A stretch of 64,000 nt of DNA from contig OZ010593.1 of the NCBI GenBank assembly GCA_963932145.1, forward strand, positions 36,371,411 to 36,435,410, written 5' to 3'. The notes beneath the pieces were generated by a model. That model ran no database searches, was not told the DNA's origin, and was given only the letters and a program-made list of their open reading frames with translations. The stretch comes from Acanthosepion lycidas (Eukaryota > Mollusca > Cephalopoda > Sepiida > Sepiidae). This document shows, in pieces, positions 10,721 to 21,734 of this stretch (the stretch's first letter is position 1; each line of letters begins with the position of its first letter). Both the position numbers and the translations under genes were made by a program.

Positions 10721-10880
10721 TGTTTCTTAGTTCCAGCAGTTCTGACCATCGTAGTCATGACCCGTTATGACATATATGCAGGGAGGAATCATTCTCTGTT
10801 CTCATCATTAGTAAGGAGGAAATTCCATGAGGATAGATTCTTTTATGAATCACTCCAAAGATATGTTGTGCAATAGGAAA
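10721..10880 (+). mobile_element. Possible LINE C-terminal fragment
   Basis: A short + frame reads SLVRRKFHEDRFFYESL (about 10,805-10,855). This is like the FVRRKF segment at 56,910-56,935 and the usual LINE ending in which 'RRKFHS.RFFPR' precedes a Trp-Asn motif. The similarity is short and may be chance. Confidence 0.3.
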
Positions 10881-10993
10881 AACGACTTTGTTTTACTTGA
10901 AAATAGCAGGCGAATAAAGTATGTATGAGGAGATTTAGAAATATCGTTCCAACTAAGAAGGGTTTTTTAATAAATCTTTGGGGTAAAAAATCG

Positions 10994-11345
10994 TTGGATT
11001 CGGAAAAATAGATAAGGCGGATCGCTTTTCAAAAAGTTCTCTTATTATGGGGATGGATAATTTTCTGTGCAAATTAATTCATTTAATTTAATTCAAATGC
11101 TATATGTCACACATTAAAAAATAGCGTCAATGAAGAAATTCATTTAAGTGGAAATGTTTGGAAACATCGACAATTGTTGAATTGAAACTTTTGGATAAAA
11201 TACGCACACATTTTATTACCCGGGGTACAGTTATAATCAAGCAGAAGATTATGATTGCGTTATATACCGATGTTGAAATTAGATCGAGAAGGACAGCAAT
11301 GACGTTGTTTGAGAATAGTTTGCCAAGATGTGTACATATCAACAT
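10994..11345. repeat. Dispersed repeat, copy 2 (partner at 6,316)
   Basis: Ordered blocks match copy 1 in the same orientation ('agataaggcggatcgctttt', 'ggatggataatttt', 'aaaatacgcacacatttta', 'attgcgttatatacc', 'gaatagtttgccaa'), with length differences between blocks. The class is unknown. Confidence 0.55.
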
Positions 11346-11997
11346 CAACCAGATTCACCTTCCAAAGTCGAAAGAATTAATCAGTATATTTAGAAATAGG
11401 AATGCAGGGAGACATACTTTCAGGATTTGTCACAGGTACCAGTGAAAAAGCAAAATAATCCGCCCCAACTTAGATACAAATACAAACTCTGCGTTAATTT
11501 TTTTTTTCTTTTCGATAGTGATTGTACGAAACCGTAACTGTTCTCTGTCTACATTACATTACCGTAATTCCATTCAAAGTCTTTTGTTGGGACAGCTGTT
11601 GAAAGCTTAACTTGTTATTTCGTTTCATTACCCTACGCCGATTTCAAGATTGAGGGGATTCTTACAGAAATTCATAGTTGAATAATTATTCTGACAATAG
11701 AATAAATTTGAAAACTTATTATATGTATATAAAAAAACAAAACAAAATAACCTTTCGGATCCCAGCATGAGAAAGTCAACCTTACGAACAAATTGCTCAG
11801 TTGTAGTGCAGTGACACAATTATATTGTCTAATACATCTAATAAATAATTAGCTTTGAATGCAACAAAAACAAAAGTTTCTATTTACAGTCGAGATAATG
11901 AAAGCTATGGTTTTCTTCTTTTTGAACTCTCGTAATGAATCCGCTTTTAGCAGCCATTGATTATAAGGATCCCAAACATTAATTATATAAACAGTAA
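11346..11997. other. Spacer, nothing recognised
   Basis: AT-rich sequence without recognisable gene or repeat. Confidence 0.5.
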
Positions 11998-12475
11998 TTA
12001 TATTTGAATAGCGGTTATCGGCACAGTAAGTGGGGTTGTCGTGCCAAGTTCAAATTCCAACCGATGTCGTTCCGTTTGCTTTCAATCAAATATTTATAAA
12101 GATATGAATCCAATTTCATCTTCACTACACCAGTTCCCGTACAATCACCGAAGTTAAGCAACGTTGAGCCTGGTTAGTACGAGTAACCGCGTGGGAAGAG
12201 CAGGTGCTGTAATTTGGATTCTCGGATGGTGTAATTGATAACGGCTGGGAGTTTTCAAATTTCAACCATGTTCCCTTACGGGCAAATACCCTATGAGAAA
12301 CGCGTATGAATCCACATTTTCTACCAATTATGAATTAATTCGTAGTATTTTAATTTCACTTAAACATTATTATCTTCAAAAATTTCTTAATCTAAAAAAA
12401 TAATATTGATGGCTTTAAATAAACTGCCTAGGGTGGATAAGCCATAAAAACAAATCAGTCAATCCTAAAAATTGT
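11998..12475 (+). mobile_element. Composite SINE with tRNA-like and 5S-like parts
   Basis: A first tRNA-like segment has B-box-like AAGTTCAAATTCCAACC near 12,045. A 5S rRNA-like core follows at about 12,128-12,212 (CAGTTCCCGTACAATCACCG, GAAGTTAAGC box A, GGTTAGTAC, then GTAACCGCGTGGGAA in the box C region). After it comes another tRNA-like piece (GGATGGTGTAATTGATAACG, then GTTTTCAAATTTCAACC). The 3' tail 'gataagccataaaaacaaa' near 12,437 is shared with the SINE ending at 56,085. I infer a SINE with 5S and tRNA heads, or one SINE inserted in another. It is not a functional 5S gene. Confidence 0.65.
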
Positions 12476-12650
12476 TCCTGCTATCCCCAGACATGAGTTA
12501 ATAAAATAGTACATAACATCGACTATATAACTGGAAGGTAAATTGAATTTAGTAAACATGGCGCACTGATAGGCATCCTCAGCTATCTTAAGAAATCATT
12601 AAATGATAATGGTTTGTTTAGAAGAAATGTAGCAATAATAATGACTATAG

Positions 12651-12652
<2 letters not shown>
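12476..12652. other. Spacer
   Basis: AT-rich, nothing recognised. Confidence 0.5.
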
Positions 12653-12730
<78 letters not shown>

Positions 12731-12755
12731 TGCATATAATATATATATATATATA
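12653..12755. repeat. (TA)n array
   Basis: A pure TA array of about 74 bp, an interruption (tttattgcata), then a second short TA run. Confidence 0.95.
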
Positions 12756-12939
12756 GCATAATTCTTCAAGTAAAATTGAATTGACTTCTAGAAGTCGCTG
12801 GCGTATTTCGTATAGAGAAAAACGTTAAAATTACCTTCCTTCATTCCCTGACGTTCGACGATGGTCTAGATGTAAGAGATCTGACTGATGACAAGTGAGT
12901 CGTGTTCCGTGTCTGTCTGTGTGTGTTAGGATATGGATT

Positions 12940-13100
12940 TAAATCCGACAGAATTTTAATTTATTTCTTCAAATGTTATTTTTTAAATGGATACACATAT
13001 TTGAGTAGATGCTCTGTTTTTATTTATTTCTTAAGCCGTATATTTATTTATTTACATCTGCCGGCTTGAATATTCGAGAAATATGAATCGGATTTGCATA
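12940..13100 (-). mobile_element. Foldback-family fragment (minus orientation)
   Basis: Read in reverse complement, this matches the right part of the foldback element at 58,816-59,290: 'tttctcgaatattcaagccgg', the TAAATAAATA-rich part, 'agagcatctactcaaatatg', then 'ctgtcggattt'. The B-box portion is absent, so it is a partial copy. Confidence 0.65.
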
Positions 13101-13563
13101 ATTTTTTTTTTCATTATTAAGTCTTTCCCTTTGCCGGGGTCATGCAACAGATTTTCACCATACTGAACAACATTCTCAGTACACTTTTCAAGTTTCTGCT
13201 ATTTGGATTTTAGCTTTTTCTATTCTCAAATGGTGGTGAAGATTCAGTATTTTTCCTCTTTGCCGGACGTGCATTTACCCTCGTCGTTAAGTTTGTTTGG
13301 TGGGTGTGCATGGTATGTACACGTAGTCATGACATCGTGAAGTAGCCAAAGGAGTATAAAATACGCATTCCCACAAATAATACTTGTAACTACGTAATGA
13401 TTGCGTGTAAACGCATAAAACCTTTAGTTGTGGTCGATTATTGTTCACGGGTAAATTATTTATTAAATATATTAAGGCTGTACCAGTTAATATGACACTG
13501 AGTGCGCTTTTTCCGATGTGCCTCTAGAGCGTACTCTCTTTTGCGTTTCTTATATTTTATTTA
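13101..13563. other. Spacer, nothing recognised
   Basis: Slightly less AT-rich than its surroundings; no coding similarity found. Confidence 0.45.
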
Positions 13564-13587
13564 ATATATATATATATATATATATAT
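13564..13587. repeat. (TA)n array
   Basis: Short TA array directly abutting the hairpin element at 13,588. Confidence 0.9.
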
Positions 13588-13726
13588 AAGTGAACATAGA
13601 AGTCAACACTAAGAGGCGACAGTCTGTTTAATGCTAGATGTAAACGTCAGGAGCACTCGTGACCTGACGATTGCATCTAGCATGAAACAGACTGTCGGCC
13701 CTAAGTGTTGACTTCTATGTTCACTT
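13588..13726. mobile_element. 139-bp hairpin element
   Basis: Arms of about 62 bp: AAGTGAACATAGAAGTCAAC, then 'actaagaggcgacagtctg' and 'atgctagatg'. These mirror 'tgcatctagcat', 'cagactgtcggccctaagtg' and TTGACTTCTATGTTCACTT. A 10-base centre (agcactcgtg) separates them. The downstream flank (tttatatttacacacgctct, then 'atctctgaca') is also conserved, reversed, beside a second copy at 51,070-51,190, so the mobile unit is longer than the hairpin. No transposase was seen. Confidence 0.75.
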
Positions 13727-14142
13727 TTATATTTACACACGCTCTATCTCTGACATTGAGCACTTTATCCTATAAATATAGCACATCTTAAGACTATATA
13801 TATATATATATATAGTTTTAAAAAATATATACATCCTCTTCTCACGCAAACACGCACACACACACAAAAAGACATATGAATCTATATGAAGATCGATCAA
13901 TAAATCCGTGATATGTCACGTGCTTTTTAACTTAATTTTGATCTGAAATTTTAATTGTATAATATTCATTCCACGTGATTGATATTCAACATTGAATTAA
14001 GTATATTGTCAATGAAGGAAATAATATTTCTTTGACTGGCAGACTTATCGATTTACCTAAATATAAACAATATCTATCTTTTTGTGTGAATAACAAAGTT
14101 ATGTACAGATAAAGCTGTACAAGAGTACATTATACAAACTAT
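13727..14142. other. Hairpin flank, short TA array, spacer
   Basis: Conserved flank of the hairpin family to about 13,780, a TA run at 13,795-13,814, then AT-rich sequence with nothing recognised. Confidence 0.5.
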
Positions 14143-14166
14143 CGCGCGCGCACACACACACACGCG

Positions 14167-14214
<48 letters not shown>
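14143..14214. repeat. Compound (CG)(CA)(TA) microsatellite
   Basis: CG repeats pass into CA/CG repeats and then about 37 bp of TA. All parts are alternating purine-pyrimidine, so the whole array can adopt Z-DNA or cruciform forms. Confidence 0.9.
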
Positions 14215-14216
<2 letters not shown>

Positions 14217-14541
14217 GTGAGAGAGATATATATGTATATGTTGGTTAATCTCTATTATGTGTTTTCCGGAATTTTATCAATACTTTGTTTTGTTGTTATT
14301 CTTTTTAATTTTCCCCTGGTTCCTTCCCGCGTTCCATTATTGGCCATAGAACTATGATAATAGGCGGCCGGTGTGTATTGCAAGTCGCCTGAATTAATTG
14401 TGTCAATAAGACAGGCATTCTACGATTAGGTATGAACAGAACAGTACATTAGAACTTGAGAAGGAACAAAACAAGGGAAAGAGGAAAAATGTAGGGGAAG
14501 ATGGCAAATAGAGGGAGAGGAGAATTAGACAAGAAAAACAA
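14215..14541. other. Spacer, nothing recognised
   Basis: Purine-rich on the + strand toward its end; no gene or named repeat. Confidence 0.5.
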
Positions 14542-14628
14542 ATTATTATTATTATTATTATTGTTGTTGTTGTTGCTGTTGTTCTTGCTGTTGCTGTTGA
14601 TGATGATGATGATGATGATTGTTGTTGT
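14542..14628. repeat. Compound trinucleotide array
   Basis: (ATT)n, then (GTT)n with GCT variants, (GAT)n, and (GTT)n again. Confidence 0.9.
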
Positions 14629-15123
14629 ATATTAATTGTAAAATAATGATAAAGAAAAAGCTATAGAAGAAAGGGAGCTGCGAGAGCAACAAAACCAAAA
14701 AAGAAAGACAGAAAGAAAGAAACGAACGCAGGCAAGTGTATTAGAAAGAGGAAGACGTTGAATACAAGAATATTGGTGAAAACAAGAATAGCAGAATAAT
14801 GATTTGAAGAGGAATAGTAGAATACTTGGAAAAAAGAATATGAGAATACTAGAATAATGATGAGAATGTGGTAGTAAACTATAATACTGATGAAAAGATG
14901 AATATAAGAAAAATGGTGAAGAAAAGTGAGAATAGCAGATTAATGGCGATGAAGAAGAAGCATAGCAAAAACATGATAAGGAAAGATAATAAAACCGGAA
15001 TGATGATTCGCTCTTGAAAATAATTAGCATGAATGTCACCTTCATCTACCACATAATAATCAGTTTCTTCGTATATTTGATATATCCATCGATCTTCTTT
15101 CCAATTTATTCTGGTATTATTAG

Positions 15124-15124
<1 letters not shown>
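14629..15124. other. Purine-rich spacer
   Basis: A/G-rich on the + strand (agaagaag-like). The long minus-strand frame is low-complexity Ser/Phe/Tyr translation and not a gene. Confidence 0.5.
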
Positions 15125-15155
<31 letters not shown>

Positions 15156-15203
15156 GTAGTAGTAGTAGTAGTAGTATTTGTTGTAGTAGTAGTAGTAGTA
15201 GTA
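15125..15203. repeat. Compound (ATT)(AGT) array
   Basis: About 30 bp of ATT followed by two AGT arrays. Confidence 0.92.
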
Positions 15204-15624
15204 TCTTATGTGGGTTAATATTTATTTTCTTTTAAGCGTTGGACAATAAAATATACAAGCACTGATTCTCAAATTGCTCCACGTGATCTCAGTTACAATA
15301 TTCCAGCATCCATTCAATTTGTCAGGACGTGCTGCAATGTTTGGGGATTCGCCACAAACTGAAGCTTAACAATCTACTTAATCTCGTCCTCGATACGGAG
15401 TCGCAAACCTTTTATCACAATTTTGACGTTGAACAGAAGCCAAAAATTGTCAAATCTCGTCTACAATAAAAGCTGAAAAACCTAGTTCACGTGATATTTT
15501 ACCAAAAACGAGCATGTGACTGACGAAAACTGCTAAAAACTTAACAGCAATGTCGATGGGATTCTCACATCTTCTCGTTCTTGAGTTGTCAATCCTTGAG
15601 TTTCGGCATGCATTTCTTCTTTTT
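15204..15624. other. Spacer downstream of the LINE 3' end
   Basis: No coding similarity found. It may hold flanking host sequence next to the R2-like relic. Confidence 0.4.
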
Positions 15625-15719
15625 CTCTGATTATCATTATCATCCTCGTCATCATCATTCGTGTATGTTTTTTCCTGCTTTGTATCCTGTAGAGCCGGGT
15701 CCAAACTATGGTTCTTAGG

Positions 15720-16340
15720 CCCTATAGAAGAATTGTCATTTCATTGATAGCACTTTTCTTAGTATATGAGATGTTCCTGCTAGGGCTATTTTCTGGGCAA
15801 CCTCTATGTTGATGTTACCTGGGACACTGTTAGTAAAATTGTCTATGTTTTTCCCCGACGAGGCCCAGTGCTCCGATTACTGTTGGTACAGCCTCAGTCG
15901 CCATCTCATTAATCTCGAACTTCAGGTCCTTGTATTTGGATAATTTCTCGATAATTTTCATGGAGGCATGTCTCTCAGATAGTACTGCTATATAAATAAG
16001 CATATACTTCCTGGATTTCTTGGTTTTATGATAATATCAGGTCGGCTGGCATGTATTTCCCTATCAGTTTGAATTGTTTTGTCCCTGAGGATAGTTATAC
16101 GTTATTTTGGGTAAATGTGTCTGGTTGGTCTCATACCATCTCTCAGTGGTTTCGATTTTGGGCTTCTTGCCTATCTTCCAGTGCACATATGGTGCTACCT
16201 TGTCATCTCTGTGGGTATATTCATCTTTTTGTTAGTTCCGGACATACTGAGATTATATGGTCGACAATTTTATCGTATTTTCCGCAATCTAGCAATTCGG
16301 GTATGTTCCATCCTTGATTATGTAATAAATAGGCCTTCTG
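15720..16340 (-). pseudogene. C-terminal nuclease region of the R2-like LINE
   Basis: Minus-strand pieces: LLHNQGWNIPELLDCGKYDK near 16,300; IISVCPELTK near 16,240; IQTDREIHASRPDIII near 16,045. The RPD with a downstream Asp is the hallmark of the restriction-like endonuclease in these LINEs. Further on, the region of the usual 'IGALG' and 'LGT..ILRK' strings is recognisable near 15,870 and 15,760 (GTSHILRKVLS). Frames change several times. The same C-terminal block appears in + orientation at 43,150-43,690. Confidence 0.65.
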
Positions 16341-16659
16341 TTTTTGTTGGTAAGGTTTCAGATACGTTATGCTGTTTCTTCAATTTCTATGGTGATAAAG
16401 TGGATTTGGTGTTTTGTAGGAGACGATCATTTGTTTTTGTGAGGTATGATTCCATTAAGTTCGCTTTCTTGTATCAGACGATCCTATAGAATTCTTTTCG
16501 GGTCTTTTTCTTCATAATTGAATGTTGTTTTCCCTCTACTTCATTAAGTATTTGTGTTTACCATCATGGTCCTGTTCTGTTATCTTGTTGATATCAAAAT
16601 ATAAATTTGTAGTTTTCGTTAGTTTACCACCCTTGAAAGTGGCTTTCGCACATTTTTTT

Positions 16660-17345
16660 TATTCCGAACTCCATCGTAATGTCTTCGCTGAAGATTTTGA
16701 CAATGGTGAATAGGTTTTTCTGCTGGGTGTCATCCTTGGCAAACGTTTTAAGATCATCAATATAGAATAGGTTATTCACTTTGCCATTCTGTGACTTATC
16801 CTTAGCTACTGTCGTTCAGTACGCAGCTGACTTGCGCTAATGCAAGGCAAAAGAGTAGTGGTTACAATGAATCTCCTTGGAAGATCACGCTTTTGTTGTT
16901 GATTGGTCTCACAATTAATTACCCGATTGTATGGTTTAAGTTTAGTGTGGTATTCCAGTTTTTCATGATCTCCGTTATGAATTTGACCGTTTTGAGGACA
17001 CACTTTTTTTTTCATCTCTATACATGAGTGTGGTACACGATTGAACGCATTTCTGCAGTTGGTCTATGCTGTTACTAAGTTTCTTTTTCTTGTTTTCACC
17101 TCTTCCAATATTGTTTTATTGATAATTAGTTGGTCCTTGCACCCGTAACTTCCTATTTTACATCCCTTCTGTTCTGCTTGGAGTAAATTGTTCTTCTCAA
17201 GGAAGTTGTATGTCTTCTCGGTTATGATAGAAGTAAGGATCCTGCACATTGTTGGTAGGCAGGTGATGGGTCTATAGTTTTTTGGGTTTTGCGTCTCTTC
17301 TGTTTTTGAGAGTAGTTATGTTACTCCCCACGTGAGCTATTTGAG
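16660..17345 (-). pseudogene. Reverse transcriptase core of the R2-like LINE (inactive)
   Basis: Minus-strand motifs in order: KNYRPITCLPTMCR near 17,270; QAEQKGCKIGSYGCKDQLI near 17,150; NAFNRVPHS near 17,040, where the catalytic motif-A Asp is expected but Asn stands and a stop lies just before; IFQGDSL near 16,875 (motif B); FYIDDLKTFA near 16,755 (motif C, with both Asp kept); and FSEDIMEFG near 16,680. These strings are characteristic of LINE RTs. The changed motif A and the frame breaks show that it cannot be active. Confidence 0.8.
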
Positions 17346-17675
17346 GGATATTTCTGGGTTTATAATTATATCATTGTATGTTCGTGCAAGGTCTTGGTGT
17401 GTGTTAGATTTTTTTTTATCCAATAATTGTCCGTTCATTCTATTCGTGTTTTTTTTTTTATAGTTTTTGGTTTTGCGGTTGTTTCATTAATATTGGTTCC
17501 GTCCATTTTTGACACTCTACACGTGTGCATTGTTTCTGTTGTTACTTGATCAATGTGACGCTTCCATTGTTCATTTTGAAGTTTTCCCACATCTCACACC
17601 AGAGCTCACGACCTCCTAGATATTAGGTGGGTCATTTATCTCTATTTTATTTTTCCCAGTTCTCGATATAGTTTC

Positions 17676-18350
17676 TTGGCATCATCTTTGAAGATCTTGT
17701 TTTGCCTGAAGAATATGTTTTCTTTTTTCATAACGCCTGATTCTCTCCGCATGGATTTGTTGTCTCGGCTTCTCTTTAACTTTTGGCTCGTCAGTCTTAT
17801 TCTTTACGTTATGGCTTTCATTTGTTTCCTTTTTCTTTCATTTTCGAGCCCTCCTTGTCTACTTCACTTAGAAGTGACAATTCTTCTCGTAGTTTATTTA
17901 TTTCGATTAACATTTTTTTCTTTCCAGGCTGGCATTTTTCGTTTACATGGTGTTTTTACTTTCTCACCTATTATATCTGTGATCGTCACCAAGGCCGCGT
18001 ATATAAGATGTTTAATTTCTGTCAAGTCCATCGGTCTTTCCATTTCGTACCTTATTCTTTAACCGCTTGGTCAGCGAGATTGATGGGGTTTTTCGGGGGG
18101 GGGGGGTCACTTGACAGTTCATTCTTACTTTTGGAATTGTAGGTCTTTACCCGAAAGATACTTCCTTTACATTCTCCCATTTATATCGGACTTTTTTTGC
18201 CATCTCTCTTTCTCTCTCATATTCGTCATTATCTTCCCTAATTTGTTTGTGTACCTTACAGAGATTATTACAACTGGTTTCTGTTTATTTCCCTGAATGT
18301 ATCACCTCTGCGTTGTTGGCATTTAACCCCGCGATATTAAAGTTTAATCT
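17676..18350 (-). pseudogene. N-terminal part of the R2-like LINE, poorly preserved
   Basis: Lys/Glu-rich minus-strand translation (for example AKKVRYKWENVKEV near 18,200) precedes the RT without a clean frame. A G11 run at 18,096-18,106 is unusual here. It is assigned to the LINE by position only; no zinc-finger motif could be confirmed. Confidence 0.4.
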
Positions 18351-18351
18351 A

Positions 18352-18353
<2 letters not shown>

Positions 18354-18382
<29 letters not shown>
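18354..18382. repeat. (ATT)n array
   Basis: About 29 bp of ATT at the 5' edge of the LINE relic. Confidence 0.9.
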
Positions 18383-18384
<2 letters not shown>

Positions 18385-20439
18385 TAACAACATTCATCCT
18401 TCAACAGTTACTATGTTTAATTCAGTTTTAATTCTTCATGTAATTTATAAGTAAATAATATTTTTCTCTTCAACAAATTTCCCACCATTTAAATATTTTG
18501 CCTATATATACTCAGTAGACGTCATTTATAAATAGGTAACTTAACCACGAAAATATGTTTACAATTTTTTTTTTTTTTGTTTGTTTGTTTTTTAACTTTT
18601 ATGCGTAAAATAAGGATCGGCTTCAATCAAACCGTAAACAGCCCAAAACAAAACAAAAAAAAAGATTCATTTTACATTTCCTTGGTGCCGTTCAAAAAAA
18701 AAAATATTGGTTCATTTCTTCTCTTCAAAATCGTTATTCTTTATATAAGGCAACATTCCTGTAGCTGCTACAGGAAAATAGTGTGTCGTATTAAAAATAA
18801 CACAATCATGTGTTCACCTTTTTCACTGTATCTAACTAAAGCCTTTACATATGTGAGGTACAAAAAATATCATTGGTTACTCCTTCAGTTTTTCTGAGAC
18901 GTGCTCACCTTATATCACGAACTTGCAGGTAAAATGTTACAAAGCAACCAATAAGGAAGAAGATACAGTTTCGAATATTTCTTGAAATATTCATTGTTTT
19001 TGATTATTTCATTGAAACAAAATAATTTTTTTCTTGTTTCACATTAAATGACCAAGTGTTATGAGATAACATTACATTTTAAATATAATATTCTATTGTT
19101 TATAGTCCACTTTCTCATGAATGTTATTGGGGAAAATACGAATTCGACCTCTTCTTCCAATATTTATGGGTTATAGTAGGGTAAACTGGGCTCTCTAACC
19201 TTGTGTAGAATTCAGAATGAGAAGGAAAACTCTGAACAGCAAGAAACTATTCCACTATCGCTCCGAAAAAGGGGTAATTAACAGATGCTCAAGAAAAGGA
19301 AGATGTGGAGAATAATGTTCTCTCTTGTCCTGAAGGGAGATTAGTTTTTCGATAAAGAAAATCGTTTAATATAAAGTGCGTCATTTTCTTTCAATGTTAT
19401 TTCGCTTATGTTATATCAATCATATTTCCCTTACGAAATTTCAATAAAAAATGTCCAAACTTTATAAATCTCTACATTTAGGGAGTAGCTAATAATCGCG
19501 ACCAAAATAATAGCCTTTTCAATTGTTAATTAGTTTATACTAAATAGACACTGCAAAATGTTTCAAATGAAGATAGCCAAGCGCTGATAAGAAAAGTATC
19601 GGTGCTAAAAGACTGGAAACTTCATATCAAATGATAAAAGTGTTTGATTTTGGAGGCATCGTGTCTGATATTATTTCTCCATAGAATATATTGGTAACGA
19701 TTACTTGCAACACACCATATTTGGTAAATAATATTTGGAAGAATGTCATTCAGAGTGATTCTATGGAATATTTGGGTGGACGGAGATATTTACTAAGATT
19801 AGTTTAGCAATGTTAAGACGGAATATAAAGGAGAGATCAGTAATATCGAAAACGACACCAGGTGTATTATTCAACAATACAATGTTCCGCAACAAGGCAA
19901 TAGGATATACCACAATCACACCCCACGGAGACTCAACTGCCACCTATCAAACTAGAACGCCATTATACACAATAAGCAGAATAAGAATCAGTCAGCTATT
20001 CACAAACAATATTAAAATACTAGCAAGAACAAACTGTAAAAACAGACACATGGTCCTCGAAACAAGTCATACAACAAAAACAACGAACTATAAATAAAAA
20101 CAATTATAATTTAAGAAACCACATCCTAAAATATACACTAAAAGAATAAATTTTAAATAAACAGACACACAAGTCACGCCTTACGTCACTGCACTCACTA
20201 GTACTACAACACTCATCATTTTTCTTCACGTACCCCTAAGAAAGACGAAAGCTTGAACAATATCTCTTCCGAAATGAACTTTGAACAATTTCTGACAGAA
20301 GATCATCCTTATCTAAGGAGGAATATTTGTAATATGGTAAAGTTGCTCAATAAGATTACTTGACGCAAAATGTCTGTTGTCTTTAATAACGATAGCAGGG
20401 GACGTGGTAGATAACAATATATTTGAGAAAGAAATATTA
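18383..20439. other. 2-kb spacer, nothing recognised
   Basis: AT-rich. One + frame at 19,810-20,097 (95 codons, Thr/Asn/Ile-rich) has ordinary composition, but I could not relate it to any family and it lacks supporting context. It is left unannotated. Confidence 0.4.
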
Positions 20440-21000
20440 AGTCTATCGGGGTACAAGAAATGCCCCAGCCACAAATCGAATTAGAAAAGGCCAGGATAAC
20501 CGTTAGAGCGGAAATTGAGAGGGCACACATAGAGTAGAAGGTTAGATTTAGGGAGCTGGAGATAAACAGGCAAAGTAACGAGGCAAGGAAACGAGAGTTC
20601 GACCTGACCAAACAAATTAGGCTTGTACCGAAGACGAGAGAGATGATTACTTTCCACACTTCAAGAAACCGCGATAAATTTTCAACTGGTTGAAAAATAC
20701 TTGGCCGATGCTGTTGCAAACTGTCTTATGCAGGAAAGCTCAGAAGACATACGCAGCCCTTTCAGTAGAGGATAGTGAAGTTTATGACCGAGTAAAATCA
20801 GCCATTCTACGAACTCGTTCCGGAAGTATACCGTCAAAGGTTCAGGAAATATAGGAAGATAGAGGCTCAAAAATATGTCGAGATTTTGCGAAAAAAAAAC
20901 CCACACATTTCAACAGAGGGAATACAGCAAGAAATATCGAAAACAATAAGGGAAAATTGAAGCAGTTAGTGTTGATCGAAGAGTTTAAAAACTGAAGCCA
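20440..21000 (+). pseudogene. gag fragment, SCAN-related type
   Basis: A charged N-terminal coiled-coil-like stretch (PQPQIELEKARITVRAEIE near 20,465) is followed, in changing frames, by ALSVEDSEVYDRVKSAIL near 20,758-20,815 and YELVPEVYRQRFRKYRKIE near 20,808-20,870. The latter string is typical of the capsid region of the Gmr1-like Ty3/Gypsy elements from which vertebrate SCAN domains derive (established knowledge of that family). QLVLIEEFK closes the segment near 20,960-20,990. A stop or frameshift occurs roughly every 100 bp. Confidence 0.7.
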
Positions 21001-21059
21001 TTCCGCTACGAAATATTTGGGCCAAAATGGTAGAAAAGGTTCTTAACAGTTCTCTTTAC

Positions 21060-21220
21060 CAAGGTGGGTTTACCAAGGGTCAAATTTTATGTCAAAGCTG
21101 TTTCAGCAAGTTGTCAAGCAACTTAGTTTTATTTCTATAAAAGCGAGCGCTTACCACCCACAGTTACATGGAGCTCTGCAAAGGTTTCACTCGCCCCTAA
21201 AGAATATGATGCGAACCAAA
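21060..21220 (+). pseudogene. Integrase core fragment
   Basis: Reads GSNF-like at first (GQILC/NFMSKLFQQVVKQL), then SAYHPQLHGALQRFHSPLK. This is the retroviral-type integrase segment around the third catalytic residue (normally 'SAYHP.SQG..ERFH..LK'). The residue at the catalytic Glu position reads Gln (ALQRFH), so the fragment is inactive. Its position before RNase H is anomalous. Confidence 0.7.
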
Positions 21221-21449
21221 TTGCTTAGTTAACCAGAAAAGTGAGACGCGTGCATTCCATTCCTGATGTTCGCAGCCCGCAAACAAGTGCAAGAATCTCT
21301 GGGATCTGCAGCCCGTTCGAACTTATATGTGTACACTCGTGACGCGGCCCATTGCAATTGATAAAAAGAATGATATGAGTATTTGTTTTCTGACTACCTA
21401 GTCAGTCAACCATGCCACCTCAGGAAGTGGATGTGGGAAGAGCAAGAGC

Positions 21450-21690
21450 GATAGAACAACATCCTTAGCGAGTATTCTACAGTAGAAAAAGATGCCCTTG
21501 CACAAACAACTAGCTTACATTTCGAAAGTTATGTGACAGCGTTGCAGCCATCTATAGTTTTTTATATGGACCGTGTTAGTTTTTCTCAGTAAGATGGCAA
21601 AAATAGAATAGAGAGCAATTTACAAATTCAACATATTAAAGGCACCGAGAATAAATGCGCGGACGGTTTATCTCGTGTCTGACTGCACGC
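21450..21690 (+). pseudogene. RNase H C-terminal fragment
   Basis: YSTVEKDALAQ near 21,477, then a stretch with FYMDRVSF (normally 'yTDH.PL'), and IQHIKGTENKCADGLSRV near 21,629-21,680. The last is the conserved end of Ty3/Gypsy RNase H ('I.HIKG..N..AD.LSR'). One stop lies within. Confidence 0.75.
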
Positions 21691-21734
21691 CGGCATACAG
21701 AAAACTCACCATTTTTCTCAATTGTGTGGAGGGA

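Larger units (their letters stand above)
15625..18350 (-). mobile_element. R2-superclade-like LINE, long inactive copy
   Basis: About 2.7 kb of minus-strand polymerase can be followed from an N-terminal helical region near 18,300 to the C-terminus near 15,720. It ends in a degenerate GAT/AAT tail near 15,640, while an ATT array flanks the 5' side at 18,354. The domain order is RT, then a Cys/His region, then an RPD-type nuclease motif. That order suggests the restriction-like-endonuclease LINEs (R2/NeSL/Hero group) rather than AP-endonuclease LINEs. Many frameshifts and stops make it inactive. Confidence 0.75.

Noticed and set aside
12125-12212. Functional 5S rRNA gene
   Set aside because: The 5' quarter of 5S is missing and several internal positions differ; it is embedded in SINE sequence.
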